Shown piece by piece: positions 49,966 through 59,827 of a stretch of DNA of 64,000 nt. Source of the stretch: Metapseudomonas boanensis. Its GTDB lineage: Bacteria; Pseudomonadota; Gammaproteobacteria; Pseudomonadales; Pseudomonadaceae. The stretch's first letter is position 1; each line of letters opens with the position of its first letter. The stretch is from assembly GCF_018704125.1 (NCBI RefSeq), contig NZ_JAGTIS010000012.1:105052-169051 (forward strand), in the 5' to 3' direction. A program made the translations under genes and the position numbers. The notes under the pieces were generated by a model. It ran no database searches. It worked only from the letters and a program-made list of their open reading frames with translations, and was not told the origin of the DNA.

Positions 49966-50712
49966 ATGAATTACAACTGGGACTGGAGCGTGTTCTTCAA
50001 GTCCACCGGGATCGGCAGCGAAATCTACCTGGACTGGTTCGTCACCGGCCTGGGCTGGACCATCGCCATCGCCCTGGTGGCCTGGATCATCGCCTTGTTG
50101 CTGGGTGCCTTGCTCGGCGTGATGCGTACCGTGCCGAACCGTTGGGTCTCTGGCATCGCCACCACCTACGTGGAAATCTTCCGCAACGTGCCGCTGCTGG
50201 TGCAGCTATTCCTCTGGTACTTCCTGGTGCCGGACCTGCTGCCCGAGCCGCTGGAGATGTGGTTCAAGCAAGACCTGAACCCCGCGACTTCCGCCTACCT
50301 CAGCGTGGTCGTGTGCCTTGGCCTGTTCACTGCTGCACGCGTCTGCGAGCAGGTGCGCACCGGCATCCAGGCGCTGCCCAAGGGCCAGCTGGGCGCCGCC
50401 CGCGCCATGGGCTTCCGCTTGCCGCAGATCTACCGTTACGTGCTGTTGCCACAGGCCTTCCGCATCATCATCCCGCCGCTCACCAGTGAGTTCCTCAACA
50501 TCTTCAAGAACTCCTCGGTGGCGTCCTTGATCGGCCTGATGGAACTGCTGGCGCAGACCAAGCAGACCGCCGAGTTCTCCGCCAACCTGTTCGAGGCCTT
50601 CACCCTGGCCACGCTGATCTACTTCACCCTGAACATGAGCCTGATGCTGTTCATGCGCCTGGTGGAGCAGAAGGTCGCGGTGCCCGGCCTGATCTCCGTA
50701 GGAGGTAAATGA
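49966..50712 (+). CDS. aatQ: Glutamate/aspartate ABC transporter permease
   Basis: Inner-membrane permease of 248 residues starting MNYNWDWSVFFKS. It has about five helices and the ABC coupling motif EQVRTGIQALPKGQLGAARA, with TSEFLNIFKNSSVASLIGL near the end, all typical of the HisMQ family. The long frame back to 49864 translates repeat sequence and is not part of the gene. Its stop overlaps the aatM start (ATGATG). Confidence 0.94.
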   Translation: MNYNWDWSVFFKSTGIGSEIYLDWFVTGLGWTIAIALVAWIIALLLGALLGVMRTVPNRWVSGIATTYVEIFRNVPLLVQLFLWYFLVPDLLPEPLEMWFKQDLNPATSAYLSVVVCLGLFTAARVCEQVRTGIQALPKGQLGAARAMGFRLPQIYRYVLLPQAFRIIIPPLTSEFLNIFKNSSVASLIGLMELLAQTKQTAEFSANLFEAFTLATLIYFTLNMSLMLFMRLVEQKVAVPGLISVGGK

Positions 50713-51377
50713 TGGATTTCAGCGCAATCATCCCCGCGTTGCCGGGCCTGGGCGAAGGCCTGCTGATGACCTTCAAGCTGATGGTGCTGGGCGTGTTCGG
50801 CGGCGTGGCCCTGGGCACCCTGCTGGCCCTCATGCGCCTGTCGCACAACCCGATGCTGTCGAAGATCGCCGGGCTGTACGTCAACTACTTCCGCTCCATC
50901 CCACTGCTGCTGGTGATCACCTGGTTCTATTTCGCGGTGCCCTTCCTGCTGCGTGCGATCACCGGTGAAGACACCCCCGTCGGCGCGTTCACCTCCTGCC
51001 TGGTGGCTTTCATGATGTTCGAGGCGGCGTATTTCTGCGAAATCGTCCGCGCCGGCATCCAGGCCATTCCCAAGGGCCAGATGGGCGCAGCTTCCGCGCT
51101 GGGCATGACCTACAGCCAGAGCATGCGCCTGATCATCCTGCCCCAGGCTTTCCGCAAGATGACGCCCCTGCTGCTGCAGCAGAGCATCATCCTGTTCCAG
51201 GACACCTCGCTCGTTTACACCGTGGGCCTGATGGACTTCCTCAATGCCTCCCGCTCGCGTGGCGACATCATCGGCCAGCCACATGAATTCCTGATCTTCG
51301 CCGGTCTGGTCTATTTCACTGTCAGCTTCGCCGCTTCCCAGCTGGTCAAACTCCTGCAGAAAAGGTTAGCCGTATGA
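50709..51377 (+). CDS. aatM: Glutamate/aspartate ABC transporter permease
   Basis: Second HisMQ-type permease, 222 residues, beginning [20 protein letters not shown]. The coupling helix [20 protein letters not shown] is intact. It pairs with AatQ to form the membrane channel. It overlaps aatQ and aatP by 4 bp each, so all three are translated together. Confidence 0.94.
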   Translation: MMDFSAIIPALPGLGEGLLMTFKLMVLGVFGGVALGTLLALMRLSHNPMLSKIAGLYVNYFRSIPLLLVITWFYFAVPFLLRAITGEDTPVGAFTSCLVAFMMFEAAYFCEIVRAGIQAIPKGQMGAASALGMTYSQSMRLIILPQAFRKMTPLLLQQSIILFQDTSLVYTVGLMDFLNASRSRGDIIGQPHEFLIFAGLVYFTVSFAASQLVKLLQKRLAV

Positions 51378-52108
51378 TTTCCATCAAAAACGTCAACAAG
51401 TGGTATGGGGACTTCCAGGTGCTGACCAACTGCAGCACCGACGTGAGCAAGGGCGAAGTGGTGGTCGTGTGCGGCCCGTCGGGCTCGGGCAAGTCCACCC
51501 TGATCAAGTGCGTCAACGCCCTGGAGCCGTTCCAGAAAGGCGATATCGTGGTCGACGGCACCTCCATCGCCGACAAAGCCACCAATCTGCCCAAACTGCG
51601 TTCGCGCGTCGGCATGGTGTTCCAGCACTTCGAACTGTTCCCGCACCTGTCGATCACCGAGAACCTCACCATCGCCCAGACCAGGGTATTGGGCCGTGGC
51701 AAGGACGAGGCGATCGACAAGGGCCTCAAGCTGCTTGACCGCGTCGGCCTCAAGGCCCACGCCCACAAGCACCCAGGCCAGCTCTCCGGTGGCCAGCAGC
51801 AGCGCGTGGCGATTGCCCGCGCGCTGGCGATGGACCCGGTGGTGATGCTGTTCGACGAACCCACCTCGGCGCTGGACCCGGAGATGGTCAACGAAGTGCT
51901 CGACGTAATGGTCGAACTGGCCCAGGAAGGCATGACCATGATGTGCGTAACGCACGAGATGGGCTTCGCGCGCAAGGTGGCCGACCGTGTGATCTTCATG
52001 GATCGCGGGCAGATCGTCGAAGACTGCGCCAAGGACGAGTTCTTCGGTGACGTCTCGGCACGCTCCGACCGCGCCCAGCAGTTCCTCGCCAAGATTCTTC
52101 AACACTGA
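51374..52108 (+). CDS. aatP: Glutamate/aspartate ABC transporter ATPase
   Basis: ATPase of 244 residues powering the acidic amino acid importer. Walker A is [12 protein letters not shown], the signature [15 protein letters not shown], Walker [13 protein letters not shown], and the H-loop VTHEMGFAR. It is the last of the transporter genes. A REP-type repeat lies between it and the sensor kinase gene. Confidence 0.95.
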   Translation: MISIKNVNKWYGDFQVLTNCSTDVSKGEVVVVCGPSGSGKSTLIKCVNALEPFQKGDIVVDGTSIADKATNLPKLRSRVGMVFQHFELFPHLSITENLTIAQTRVLGRGKDEAIDKGLKLLDRVGLKAHAHKHPGQLSGGQQQRVAIARALAMDPVVMLFDEPTSALDPEMVNEVLDVMVELAQEGMTMMCVTHEMGFARKVADRVIFMDRGQIVEDCAKDEFFGDVSARSDRAQQFLAKILQH

Positions 52109-52120
52109 TCGCAGGGCTTT

Positions 52121-52196
52121 TGTAGGAGCCAGGGGGACGCCGAGTTCTTGCTGGCGAAGGTCGCCAGGCAATTCGCGAGCAAGCTCGCTCCTACAG
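52121..52196. repeat. REP-type repeat between aatP and aauS
   Basis: TGTAGGAGCCAGGGGGACGC at one end is mirrored by AGCAAGCTCGCTCCTACA at the other. The core is shared with the element at 9684-9754, differing by small internal changes. It is a typical Pseudomonas extragenic palindrome. Confidence 0.85.
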
Positions 52197-52261
52197 GCTT
52201 TCCGACACGCCCCGCCCCGCCGCTTAAAGCCTAGCGGCGGGCGGCGACTGGTCAGGCCCGG

Positions 52262-54169
52262 ATGTCTATGATGCAATGTCCTTCCGCCAGCTTCCGCGCC
52301 ACGCCCGCCGCCCTGACCGTGAAACCGCGCCTGCTACGCCACACCCTGCTGTTCCTGTCGCTGGTCCTGCTGATGCTGGGCATCGGTTACATCGGCTACA
52401 ACCTCAGCGAACAATCCGGAATCCGCGCCCTGCGGGTGAACGGCGAACGCCAGCTCGAACTCCATGCCCGCGCCGTGGAGAGCGAGATCAACCGCTACAC
52501 CTACCTGCCCAGCCTGTTGGAGCTGGAAAACAGCGTCAGCCATCTGCTGCTGAACCCCACGCCCTACCGGCGCACCCTGGTCAACGATTACCTTGAAGGC
52601 CTCAACCGTCGCAGCGGCAACCGCGCCATTTTCCTGCTCGACACCACCGGTCGCGTGCTGGCCACCAGCAACTGGCGGGACGCCGACAGCTTCCTCGGTG
52701 AGGACCTGTCCTTCCGCGCCTACTACCAGGAAGCCGTCCACGGGCGCCCGGGGCGCTTCTACGGCGTCGGCAGCACCACCGGCGAAGCGGGCTACTACCT
52801 GGCCCACGGATTGCGCTACCAAGGCCGGATCATTGGCGTCGCCGTGGTCAAGGTGAAGCTTGAGGCACTGCAGGAGCGCTGGGAAAAGGCCCGCTTGCAG
52901 GCCTTCGTCAGCGACGAGAACGGCATCATCATCCTCTCCAGCGACCCGGCCCTGCGCATGAAGGCCGTGCGCCCGCTCAGCGCCGAGGACAAGGAACGCC
53001 TGGCCCGCAGCCTGCAGTACCACTGGTGGGCCCTCAACGAATGGGAGCCGCGTTCGCGGGAGGTCCTCGGCGACGGGCTGGAAGCCATCAGCTTCGCCGC
53101 CAGCGACCAGTCCAGTGAAGTGGCCTACCTCGCCCAGACCCGCACCCTGAACGACACGCCCTGGCACTTCACCCTGCTTTCGCCCCTCACCGACCTACGC
53201 CGCGAGGCCATGATTCAGGGGATGCTGGCGGCCGTTGGCTTCGCCTTCCTGGCCTTCCTGCTGATTGCCTGGAATGAGCGACGCAAGGTCATCGCCACCC
53301 GTTTGGCCGCCCGCGAAGCGTTGCTTACCGCCAACAATGAGCTGGAACGCAAGATTGCCGAGCGCACAGCGGACCTGCGCGCCAGCAACGCCCGCCTGCT
53401 CGACGAGATCCGTGAGCGCAAGCAGACCGAAGACAATCTGCGCAAGGCCCAGGACGGCCTGGTCCAGGCCGGGAAGCTGGCCGTGATCGGACAGATGTCC
53501 ACCAGCATCGCCCACGAACTCAACCAGCCGTTGGCCGCACTACGGACCCTGTCCGGCAACACCGTGCGCTTCCTCCAGCGAGGGTCCCTCGATACGGCCT
53601 CGACCAACCTCGCGGCGATCAACGAACTGGTCGACCGCATGGGCCGCATCACCGCCAGCCTGCGCGCCTTCGCCCGACGCTCCGACGACCATGGGCAGGC
53701 ACGCCTGGGCAAAGCGGTGGATGCCGCGCTGTTCCTGCTGCACGCGCGCCTCGAGCGCACCCCGCTAACCCTGCACCGGGACTTCGGCGACGTATTGCTA
53801 GCCATCGATCAGACTCGGCTGGAGCAGATCCTGGTCAACCTCATCACCAACGCCCTGGACGCCATGAGCGGCCAGCCCGACTGCCAACTCTGGCTGGATG
53901 GTCGGATCGACGGCCAGACCTATCGCCTGCAGGTCCGCGACAACGGCCCAGGGATCGACCCGGCCAACCGCGTCCACCTGTTCGAGCCCTTTTTCACCAC
54001 CAAGCCTGGCGAAACCGGCCTGGGTCTTGGCCTGACGCTCTCCGCCAGCCTGGCCACCGCCGCCGGCGGCAGCCTGGCCGCCCACCATCCGGAAACCGGC
54101 GGCACCGCCTTCGAGCTGAGCCTGCCCTTGCTGGAAAGCACCGATTCCACTGCGAGCCCCACCCCATGA
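52262..54169 (+). CDS. aauS: Sensor histidine kinase AauS (DctB type)
   Basis: Membrane-bound sensor of 635 residues for acidic amino acids. Two transmembrane helices (about residues 25-45 and 320-337) flank a large periplasmic double-PDC domain with SNWRDADSFLGEDLSFRAYY, as in DctB. A coiled coil leads to the H-box SIAHELNQPLAALRTL with His418, and the ATPase domain has the N-box LVNLITNALDAM and G-box RDNGPGIDP. The upstream aatJQMP and downstream aauR define its role in controlling glutamate/aspartate uptake. It overlaps aauR by 4 bp. Confidence 0.93.
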   Translation: MSMMQCPSASFRATPAALTVKPRLLRHTLLFLSLVLLMLGIGYIGYNLSEQSGIRALRVNGERQLELHARAVESEINRYTYLPSLLELENSVSHLLLNPTPYRRTLVNDYLEGLNRRSGNRAIFLLDTTGRVLATSNWRDADSFLGEDLSFRAYYQEAVHGRPGRFYGVGSTTGEAGYYLAHGLRYQGRIIGVAVVKVKLEALQERWEKARLQAFVSDENGIIILSSDPALRMKAVRPLSAEDKERLARSLQYHWWALNEWEPRSREVLGDGLEAISFAASDQSSEVAYLAQTRTLNDTPWHFTLLSPLTDLRREAMIQGMLAAVGFAFLAFLLIAWNERRKVIATRLAAREALLTANNELERKIAERTADLRASNARLLDEIRERKQTEDNLRKAQDGLVQAGKLAVIGQMSTSIAHELNQPLAALRTLSGNTVRFLQRGSLDTASTNLAAINELVDRMGRITASLRAFARRSDDHGQARLGKAVDAALFLLHARLERTPLTLHRDFGDVLLAIDQTRLEQILVNLITNALDAMSGQPDCQLWLDGRIDGQTYRLQVRDNGPGIDPANRVHLFEPFFTTKPGETGLGLGLTLSASLATAAGGSLAAHHPETGGTAFELSLPLLESTDSTASPTP

Positions 54170-55488
54170 CCGAGCCGCTCAGCGTCCTCATCGTCGAAGA
54201 CGACCCCCACGTATTGCTAGGTTGCCAGCAGGCCCTGGACCTGGAGGATATTCCCAGCATCGGCGTCGGCAGCGCCGAAGAGGCACTCAAGCAGGTGGGC
54301 GAAGACTTCGCCGGGATCGTCATCAGCGACATCCGCCTGCCGGGCATGGACGGCCTGACCCTGCTGGAACGTCTCAAAGCTCGCGACCGCAGCCTGCCGG
54401 TGGTGCTGATCACCGGCCACGGCGACATCTCCATGGCCGTGCAGGCCATGCGCGACGGCGCCTACGACTTCATGGAGAAGCCCTTCTCCCCCGAACGCCT
54501 GGTGGACGTGGCCCGCCGCGCCCTGGAGCAACGTCGCCTGGCCCGCGAAGTGTCGTCACTGCGTCGCCAACTGGCCGGCCGCCAGTCGCTGGAGCAACGT
54601 ATCATCGGTCGCTCGCCGGCCATCCAGGCCCTGCGCGAGCTGATCGCCAACGTCGCCGATACCGCTGCCAACGTGCTGATCGAAGGCGAAACCGGCACCG
54701 GCAAGGAACTGGTCGCGCGCTGCCTGCACGACTACAGCCGCCGCCACACCAAGGAGTTCGTCGCCCTCAACTGCGGCGGCCTGCCGGAGAACCTGTTCGA
54801 CAGCGAGATTTTCGGCCACGAGGCCCACGCCTTCACCGGCGCCGGCAAGCGCCGCATCGGCAAGATCGAGCACGCCCACCAGGGCACGCTGTTCCTCGAC
54901 GAAATCGAGAGCATGCCACTGAACCTGCAGATCAAGTTCCTCCGCGTACTGCAGGAGCAGACCCTGGAGCGCCTGGGTTCGAACCAGCCGATCCCGGTGG
55001 ACTGCCGGGTGATCGCCGCCACCAAGTTCGACCTCGACGAACAGGGCAAGGCCGGCAATTTCCGCAGCGACCTCTACTACCGCCTCAATGTCGTCACCCT
55101 GGAACTGCCGCCGCTGCGCGAGCGCCGCGAAGACATCCTGATGCTGTTCGAGCACTTCCTGCAGCAATCCTCGCTGCGCTTCGACCGCGTCGCACCGGAA
55201 CTGGACAACGCCACCGTGTCGGCGCTGATGGCCCACGACTGGCCCGGCAACGTGCGCGAACTGCGCAACGTCGCCGAACGCTTCGCCCTTGGCCTGCCGG
55301 TGTTCAAGAAAACCGGCCTCACGCCGGACGGCAACGAGCCGCGTTTTGCCGAAGCGGTGGAAGCCTTCGAAAAGAGCCTGCTCAGCACGGCTCTGGAACG
55401 GCATGGCGGCAACCTCAGCCAGGCCAGCATTGCGCTGGGGATGGCCAAGACCACGCTGTTCGACAAGGTGAAGAAGTACGGGCTCTGA
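54166..55488 (+). CDS. aauR: Sigma-54-dependent response regulator AauR (DctD type)
   Basis: Activator of 440 residues. The receiver domain has phosphoacceptor Asp55 in ISDIRLPGMDG. The AAA+ domain shows Walker A GETGTGKELVAR and the sigma-54 contact loop HAFTGAGKRRIGKIEHA (His in place of the usual Gly of GAFTGA). The C-terminal Fis-type helix-turn-helix is GGNLSQASIALGMAKTTLFDK. Its recognition sites and the matching sigma-54 promoter are found upstream of aatJ. Confidence 0.94.
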   Translation: MTEPLSVLIVEDDPHVLLGCQQALDLEDIPSIGVGSAEEALKQVGEDFAGIVISDIRLPGMDGLTLLERLKARDRSLPVVLITGHGDISMAVQAMRDGAYDFMEKPFSPERLVDVARRALEQRRLAREVSSLRRQLAGRQSLEQRIIGRSPAIQALRELIANVADTAANVLIEGETGTGKELVARCLHDYSRRHTKEFVALNCGGLPENLFDSEIFGHEAHAFTGAGKRRIGKIEHAHQGTLFLDEIESMPLNLQIKFLRVLQEQTLERLGSNQPIPVDCRVIAATKFDLDEQGKAGNFRSDLYYRLNVVTLELPPLRERREDILMLFEHFLQQSSLRFDRVAPELDNATVSALMAHDWPGNVRELRNVAERFALGLPVFKKTGLTPDGNEPRFAEAVEAFEKSLLSTALERHGGNLSQASIALGMAKTTLFDKVKKYGL

Positions 55489-55584
55489 CCACCCGGCCCG
55501 GAGGTGGGCCGAACCCACAGGAAAAGCGGCTCCCGTCCCCATGGTCTAAAACCTTCAGACATCCTACCCGCATGGACCGCCGCC

Positions 55585-56889
55585 ATGCCCCTCCTTCAGC
55601 GAGCCAGCCAGGCGATCAAGGCCGAGCCAATCGAACTGGCCCCGGCCATGGCCGCCTTTACCCTGCTGCTGTGCCTGTTCGGTGGCTACTTCATGCTGCG
55701 GCCGGTGCGCGAAAGCATGGGCATTGCGGGCGGTGTGGAGAACCTGCAGTGGTTGTTCAGCGCGACCTTCATCACCATGCTGCTGGCCGTGCCCGCCTAT
55801 GGCTGGCTGAACGCGCGGGTGCCACGCAAGCAATTCCTCGACTGGGTCTACCTGTTCTTCGCGCTCAACCTGCTGGGCTTCGCCTGGCTGCTGTGGAAAA
55901 ACCCGGAACCACTCTGGGCGGCGCGGGCTTTTTATGTCTGGTTGTCGGTCTACAACCTGTTCGTGGTGTCCCTGGCCTGGAGCCTGCTGGCCGATGTGTT
56001 CGACCGCCGGCAGGCCAAGCGGCTATTCCCCTTCATCGCCGCCGGGGCCAGCCTCGGCGGCCTGCTCGGCCCGCTGCTGGGCGGCTGGCTGGTCGGGCAC
56101 CTGGGCGCCGCGGGTCTGCTGGTGCTGGCTGCCCTGCTCCTGCTGCCGACCCTTCCCGTCCGGCGCTACCTGATGGGCTGGCGAACGCATGGCGGCGCCG
56201 GCCGGCCCGGTGCATCTGGCGACGATGAATCCCCCGAACGGCCGGTGCCCGGCAATCTCTTCGCCGGCATCACACTGGTATTGGGTTCGCCCTATCTGCT
56301 GGGCATCTGCGCCTTCGTCCTGTTGCTGACCTGCACCAGTACCTTCCTCTACTTCGAGCAGGCACGGCTGGTGGCGGCGCTGTTCCCGGAAGGCCGGCAG
56401 CAGATCCGCGTCTTCAGCCTGATCGACTTCTCCGTCCAGGCGCTGTCGCTGCTTTGCCAGTTGTTCATTGCCGGCCGGGTAGCCCAGCGTTTTGGCGTTG
56501 CCGCGCTGCTAGGCGTAGTGCCGCTGCTGGTCGCCCTGGGCTTCCTGTTGCTGGCGCTGGTGCCACAGTTCACGTTGTTCGTCGGGGTGATGGTGCTGCG
56601 CCGGGTCGGCGAATACGCCTTTATCCGGCCGGGGCGGGAGATGCTTTTCGTACCGCTCGGCGCCCAACTCAAGTACCGGGCGAAAAACTTCATCGATACC
56701 GTGGTCTACCGCGGTGGTGATGCCGTCAGCGCCTGGCTCAATGCCCTGCTCACGGCCATCGGCCTCGGTGCCGCACAGGTGGCCCTGGTGGGCGCCGGTG
56801 TCGCCCTGGCCTGGGGCCTGCTGGGCTGGCGCCTGGGATGGCGCCACGAGCGCAGCGCTGCAAATCCGTCACACGAGGTGGAACCATGA
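55585..56889 (+). CDS. NTP/NDP exchange transporter-like MFS protein
   Basis: Membrane carrier of about 434 residues with twelve hydrophobic segments. The first cytoplasmic loop region reads GGYFMLRPVRESMGIAGGVE and helix 4-5 reads SLAWSLLADVFDRRQAKRLF, both features of proteins annotated as NTP/NDP exchange transporters (distant relatives of the ATP/ADP translocases of intracellular bacteria), found in free-living proteobacteria with unknown substrate. The start is uncertain; the ATG at 55585 places the first helix well, but no ribosome-binding site is evident. Its stop overlaps the ATG of the aldo/keto reductase (ATGA). Confidence 0.75.
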   Translation: MPLLQRASQAIKAEPIELAPAMAAFTLLLCLFGGYFMLRPVRESMGIAGGVENLQWLFSATFITMLLAVPAYGWLNARVPRKQFLDWVYLFFALNLLGFAWLLWKNPEPLWAARAFYVWLSVYNLFVVSLAWSLLADVFDRRQAKRLFPFIAAGASLGGLLGPLLGGWLVGHLGAAGLLVLAALLLLPTLPVRRYLMGWRTHGGAGRPGASGDDESPERPVPGNLFAGITLVLGSPYLLGICAFVLLLTCTSTFLYFEQARLVAALFPEGRQQIRVFSLIDFSVQALSLLCQLFIAGRVAQRFGVAALLGVVPLLVALGFLLLALVPQFTLFVGVMVLRRVGEYAFIRPGREMLFVPLGAQLKYRAKNFIDTVVYRGGDAVSAWLNALLTAIGLGAAQVALVGAGVALAWGLLGWRLGWRHERSAANPSHEVEP

Positions 56890-57812
56890 AAACAGGCATT
56901 ACCCGCGCCGAATTCCTGCGCCTCGGCGCAGGCGCCGCGCTCTGCGCCATGAGCCCCTTCGGCCTCGGCGCCGAGGCCGTCGAAGCACAACCGCTCAAAC
57001 GCCGCGCCATTCCCACCAGCGGTGAGCTGCTGCCGGTGATTGGCGTCGGCACCTCCCGCGTCTTCGACATTTCCCCGGCTGACAGTGAGGCCTGGACCGA
57101 CTGCCGCCGGGTTCTGGAACATCTCTTCGCCGCCGGCGGTTCGGTGATCGACAGTTCGCCCATGTACGGCGGAGCCGAGACGGTGGTCGGCAGCCTGCTC
57201 GGTGAGCTCCAGGCCCATGCCAAAGCCTTCGTCGCCACCAAGGTCTGGACCCAGGGCCGCGAGCGCGGCATTGAACAGATGCAGCACTCGATGCGCTTGC
57301 TGCAACGCCAGCACATCGACCTGATGCAGGTGCACAACCTGGTGGACTGGGAGGAGCAGTTGAAGACGCTGCAGCAGTGGAAAGACGAAGGGCGGATCCG
57401 CTACCTGGGCATCACCCACTACACCGCCAGCGCCTTTGATGAAGTGGAGCAGGTGTTACGCGCGCAGAAGCTGGATTTCCTGCAGATCAACTATGCCCTG
57501 GCCGACCGCAAAGCAGAGGAGCGTATCTTGCCACTGGCCCAGGAGCGCGGCGTAGCCGTGTTGATCAACCGTCCCTTCGGCGGCGGCAACCTCCTGCGCA
57601 GGTTGATACAGCAACCCGTGCCAGGCTGGGCCGGCGACTACGATTGCACAAGCTGGCCGCAACTGCTGCTGAAGTTCTGCCTGAGCCATCCGGCGGTCAC
57701 CTGCGTGATCCCCGGAACGGGAAAACCGCGCCACATGCTGGACAACCTCCAGGCCGGGCGGGGGACGGAACCGGACCAGGCGCTGCGCCAGCGCCTGATC
57801 CAGATTTCTTAA
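56886..57812 (+). CDS. Aldo/keto reductase with N-terminal export-like signal
   Basis: Protein of 308 residues with the AKR TIM-barrel residues Asp/Tyr in VIDSSPMYGGAE, Lys in FVATKVW and His in DLMQVHNLVDW. The N-terminus MKTGITRAEFLRLGAGAALC looks like a Tat signal followed by a hydrophobic core, but the twin Arg is Arg-Ala. Members with intact Tat signals are known. It could be exported, Sec-directed or retained. It overlaps the carrier gene by 4 bp, suggesting a shared but unknown task. Confidence 0.82.
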   Translation: MKTGITRAEFLRLGAGAALCAMSPFGLGAEAVEAQPLKRRAIPTSGELLPVIGVGTSRVFDISPADSEAWTDCRRVLEHLFAAGGSVIDSSPMYGGAETVVGSLLGELQAHAKAFVATKVWTQGRERGIEQMQHSMRLLQRQHIDLMQVHNLVDWEEQLKTLQQWKDEGRIRYLGITHYTASAFDEVEQVLRAQKLDFLQINYALADRKAEERILPLAQERGVAVLINRPFGGGNLLRRLIQQPVPGWAGDYDCTSWPQLLLKFCLSHPAVTCVIPGTGKPRHMLDNLQAGRGTEPDQALRQRLIQIS

Positions 57813-57815
57813 CTC

Positions 57816-57899
57816 GTAGGATGGGTCGAGCGCAGCGACACCCATCAACGCCTGTCATGGCTATCGCGTTGCTCAGCGGAGTGCCGCCCGCCGCACCCT
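57816..57899. repeat. Palindromic extragenic repeat
   Basis: GTAGGATGGGTCGAGCGCAG at one end and GCCGCACCCTACG at the other are the arms of a common Pseudomonas extragenic repeat. It lies between two convergent genes. Confidence 0.7.
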
Positions 57900-57912
57900 A
57901 CGGAGTTCCATT

Positions 57913-58662
57913 TCAGGCGGAGAAACCACCGTCAATCATCAGGCTGGCGCCGGTGATAAAGGCGGATTCTGGCCCAGCCAGGTAAGCGACGAAGCTGGCG
58001 ATTTCCTCGGCCCGACCGTAACGGGGCAGCGCCATGAGCAGCTTCAGGGAGTCGGCGAACTCGCCATCGTCGGGGTTCATGTCGGTGTCCACCGGCCCCG
58101 GCTGCACGTTGTTCACCGTGATGCCACGCGGCCCCAGGTCGCGGGCCAGGCCTTTGGTAAAGCCAGCCACCGCCGCCTTGCTCATGGCATAGACGGAACC
58201 ACCGGCAAAGGGCATGCGCTCGGCATTGGTGCTGCCAATGGTGATGATGCGGCCACCCTCGCCCATGACACGGGCCGCCTCCTGGCTGGCGATCACCACG
58301 CTGCGGACATTCACCGCCAGGGTGCGGTCGAGGTCTTCGATGCTGAAGTCTTCGATCGGTGCCACCGCCAGTACGCCGGCATTATTCACCAGGATGTCGA
58401 GGCGGCCAAAGGCTTCCACGGTCTGGCGGATGGCACCGCGGATGGCCTGCTCGTCGGCACTGTCAGCCTTGATCGCCATGGCGCGGCCACCAGTGGCCCG
58501 AATGGTCCCGATGACCGCTTCAGCGGCTTGGGCGGAGCTGGCGTAGGTCAGGGCGACAGCCGCGCCTTCCTTCGCCAGGCGCAAGGCTGTTGCTGCACCG
58601 ATACCGCGCGAACCGCCCTGGATGAACGCGACTTTGCCTGCAAGTTGATTGGAAGTGGTCAT
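57913..58662 (-). CDS. Short-chain dehydrogenase/reductase
   Basis: Classical SDR oxidoreductase of 249 residues, probably NADPH-linked. The cofactor loop is GGSRGIG at residues 16-22, the NNAGVLA motif follows, the catalytic pair is Tyr-Lys in YAMSK, and the C-terminus ends SLMIDGGFSA as is standard. The substrate is unknown. It is divergent from a LysR regulator gene, which probably controls it. Confidence 0.9.
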   Translation of the reverse strand: MTTSNQLAGKVAFIQGGSRGIGAATALRLAKEGAAVALTYASSAQAAEAVIGTIRATGGRAMAIKADSADEQAIRGAIRQTVEAFGRLDILVNNAGVLAVAPIEDFSIEDLDRTLAVNVRSVVIASQEAARVMGEGGRIITIGSTNAERMPFAGGSVYAMSKAAVAGFTKGLARDLGPRGITVNNVQPGPVDTDMNPDDGEFADSLKLLMALPRYGRAEEIASFVAYLAGPESAFITGASLMIDGGFSA

Positions 58663-58783
58663 GTGGAATCTCCTGGAATCCGAGAGTGAGGTTGAATACG
58701 GCCCCAGTATTCACCTCTCACTCGAAACCGATAAGCTGGCAATCGCTATATTCAGTCGATACCAAAGGTTTACGGAGTTCCTC

Positions 58784-59722
58784 ATGGAGTCACTCATCAG
58801 CATCGAGTGTTTCGTCCGAAGCGCAGAAGCCGGCAGCTTCGCCGAGGCCGCGCGGCGCCTTGGCCTCACCCCAGCGGCCGTCGGCAAGAACGTCGCCCGG
58901 CTGGAGTCCAACCTCGGCGTGCGCCTGTTCCTGCGCAGCACTCGGCGGTTGACCCTGACCGAAGCTGGCGAGCGCTTCCTCGCCGAAGTCAGCGGCGGCC
59001 TTGCCAGCATCCAGAGCGCCGTAGCCAACCTCGCCAGCAGCCAGGGCCAGCCGGCCGGGACCTTGAAGGTAAGCATGGGCATGGCGTTCGGCCGGGACTA
59101 CATTTTGCCCTTGCTGGGCGAATTCCTGACGCGCTATCCGGCCATCCTCCCGGACTGGCACTTCGAAAACCGTCCAGTGGACCTGATCGGCGAGGGCTTC
59201 GACGCAGCCATCGGCGGCGGTTTCGAACTGCCGCAGGGGGTTATCGCCCGTGAGCTGGGGCCGGCGCATCGCGTATTGCTGGCGTCGCCCGGTTACCTGG
59301 CCAGCCGGCCTGCCGTCCAATCCCCTGCCGACCTGCAGCAGCACGACGGCATCCTGATCCGCTCACCGCAGACCGGCCGCGTGCGCTCCTGGGCACTACG
59401 CACCCGAGATGATCGCCTGGCTACCCTCGACCTCAGGCTGCGCATGACGATGACCGATCCCGAGGCCGCCTGCCATGCGGCGATGCAGGGGTTGGGCATC
59501 ACCCTGGTCAGCACCGTGCACGCCCTACCCCACCTGCAACGCGGAACCCTGGTGCGGGTGCTACCGGACTGGTACGTCGACACGGGCAGCCTGGTGCTTT
59601 ACTTCAGCGCGCAGAAGCTGCTGCCGGCGAAGACACGCGCCTTCATCGACTTCATCGTCGAACAGTTCCGTGCCCAGAAACTGGCCGAGCGCTTCTCCGC
59701 CAATTGGCGGCCAGCCTCCTGA
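58784..59722 (+). CDS. LysR-family transcriptional regulator
   Basis: Regulator of 312 residues with an N-terminal winged helix-turn-helix (ECFVRSAEAGSFAEAARRLG, then TPAAVGKNVARLESNLGVRL) and a periplasmic-binding-protein-like effector domain. The CrgA/DmlR-type features include SMGMAFGRDYILPLLGEFL. The ATG at 58784 gives the family N-terminus; the open frame from 58649 overlaps the divergent gene. It probably regulates the divergent SDR gene; the ligand is unknown. Confidence 0.9.
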   Translation: MESLISIECFVRSAEAGSFAEAARRLGLTPAAVGKNVARLESNLGVRLFLRSTRRLTLTEAGERFLAEVSGGLASIQSAVANLASSQGQPAGTLKVSMGMAFGRDYILPLLGEFLTRYPAILPDWHFENRPVDLIGEGFDAAIGGGFELPQGVIARELGPAHRVLLASPGYLASRPAVQSPADLQQHDGILIRSPQTGRVRSWALRTRDDRLATLDLRLRMTMTDPEAACHAAMQGLGITLVSTVHALPHLQRGTLVRVLPDWYVDTGSLVLYFSAQKLLPAKTRAFIDFIVEQFRAQKLAERFSANWRPAS

Positions 59723-59827
59723 TCGTTACGCGAGAGGCAATAGTCATTATCAGGCGGGATGATTTTTTCCCACTCTGAGTGGTTGTTAGTCTGCCGGGTA
59801 TCTGGAAACCTGCTCTCGGTGCCCACC

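Noticed and set aside
54222..56228. 668-residue frame overlapping aauR and the carrier gene
   Set aside because: Arg/Pro/Gly-rich alternate frame crossing two well-supported genes; no domain and no start signal.
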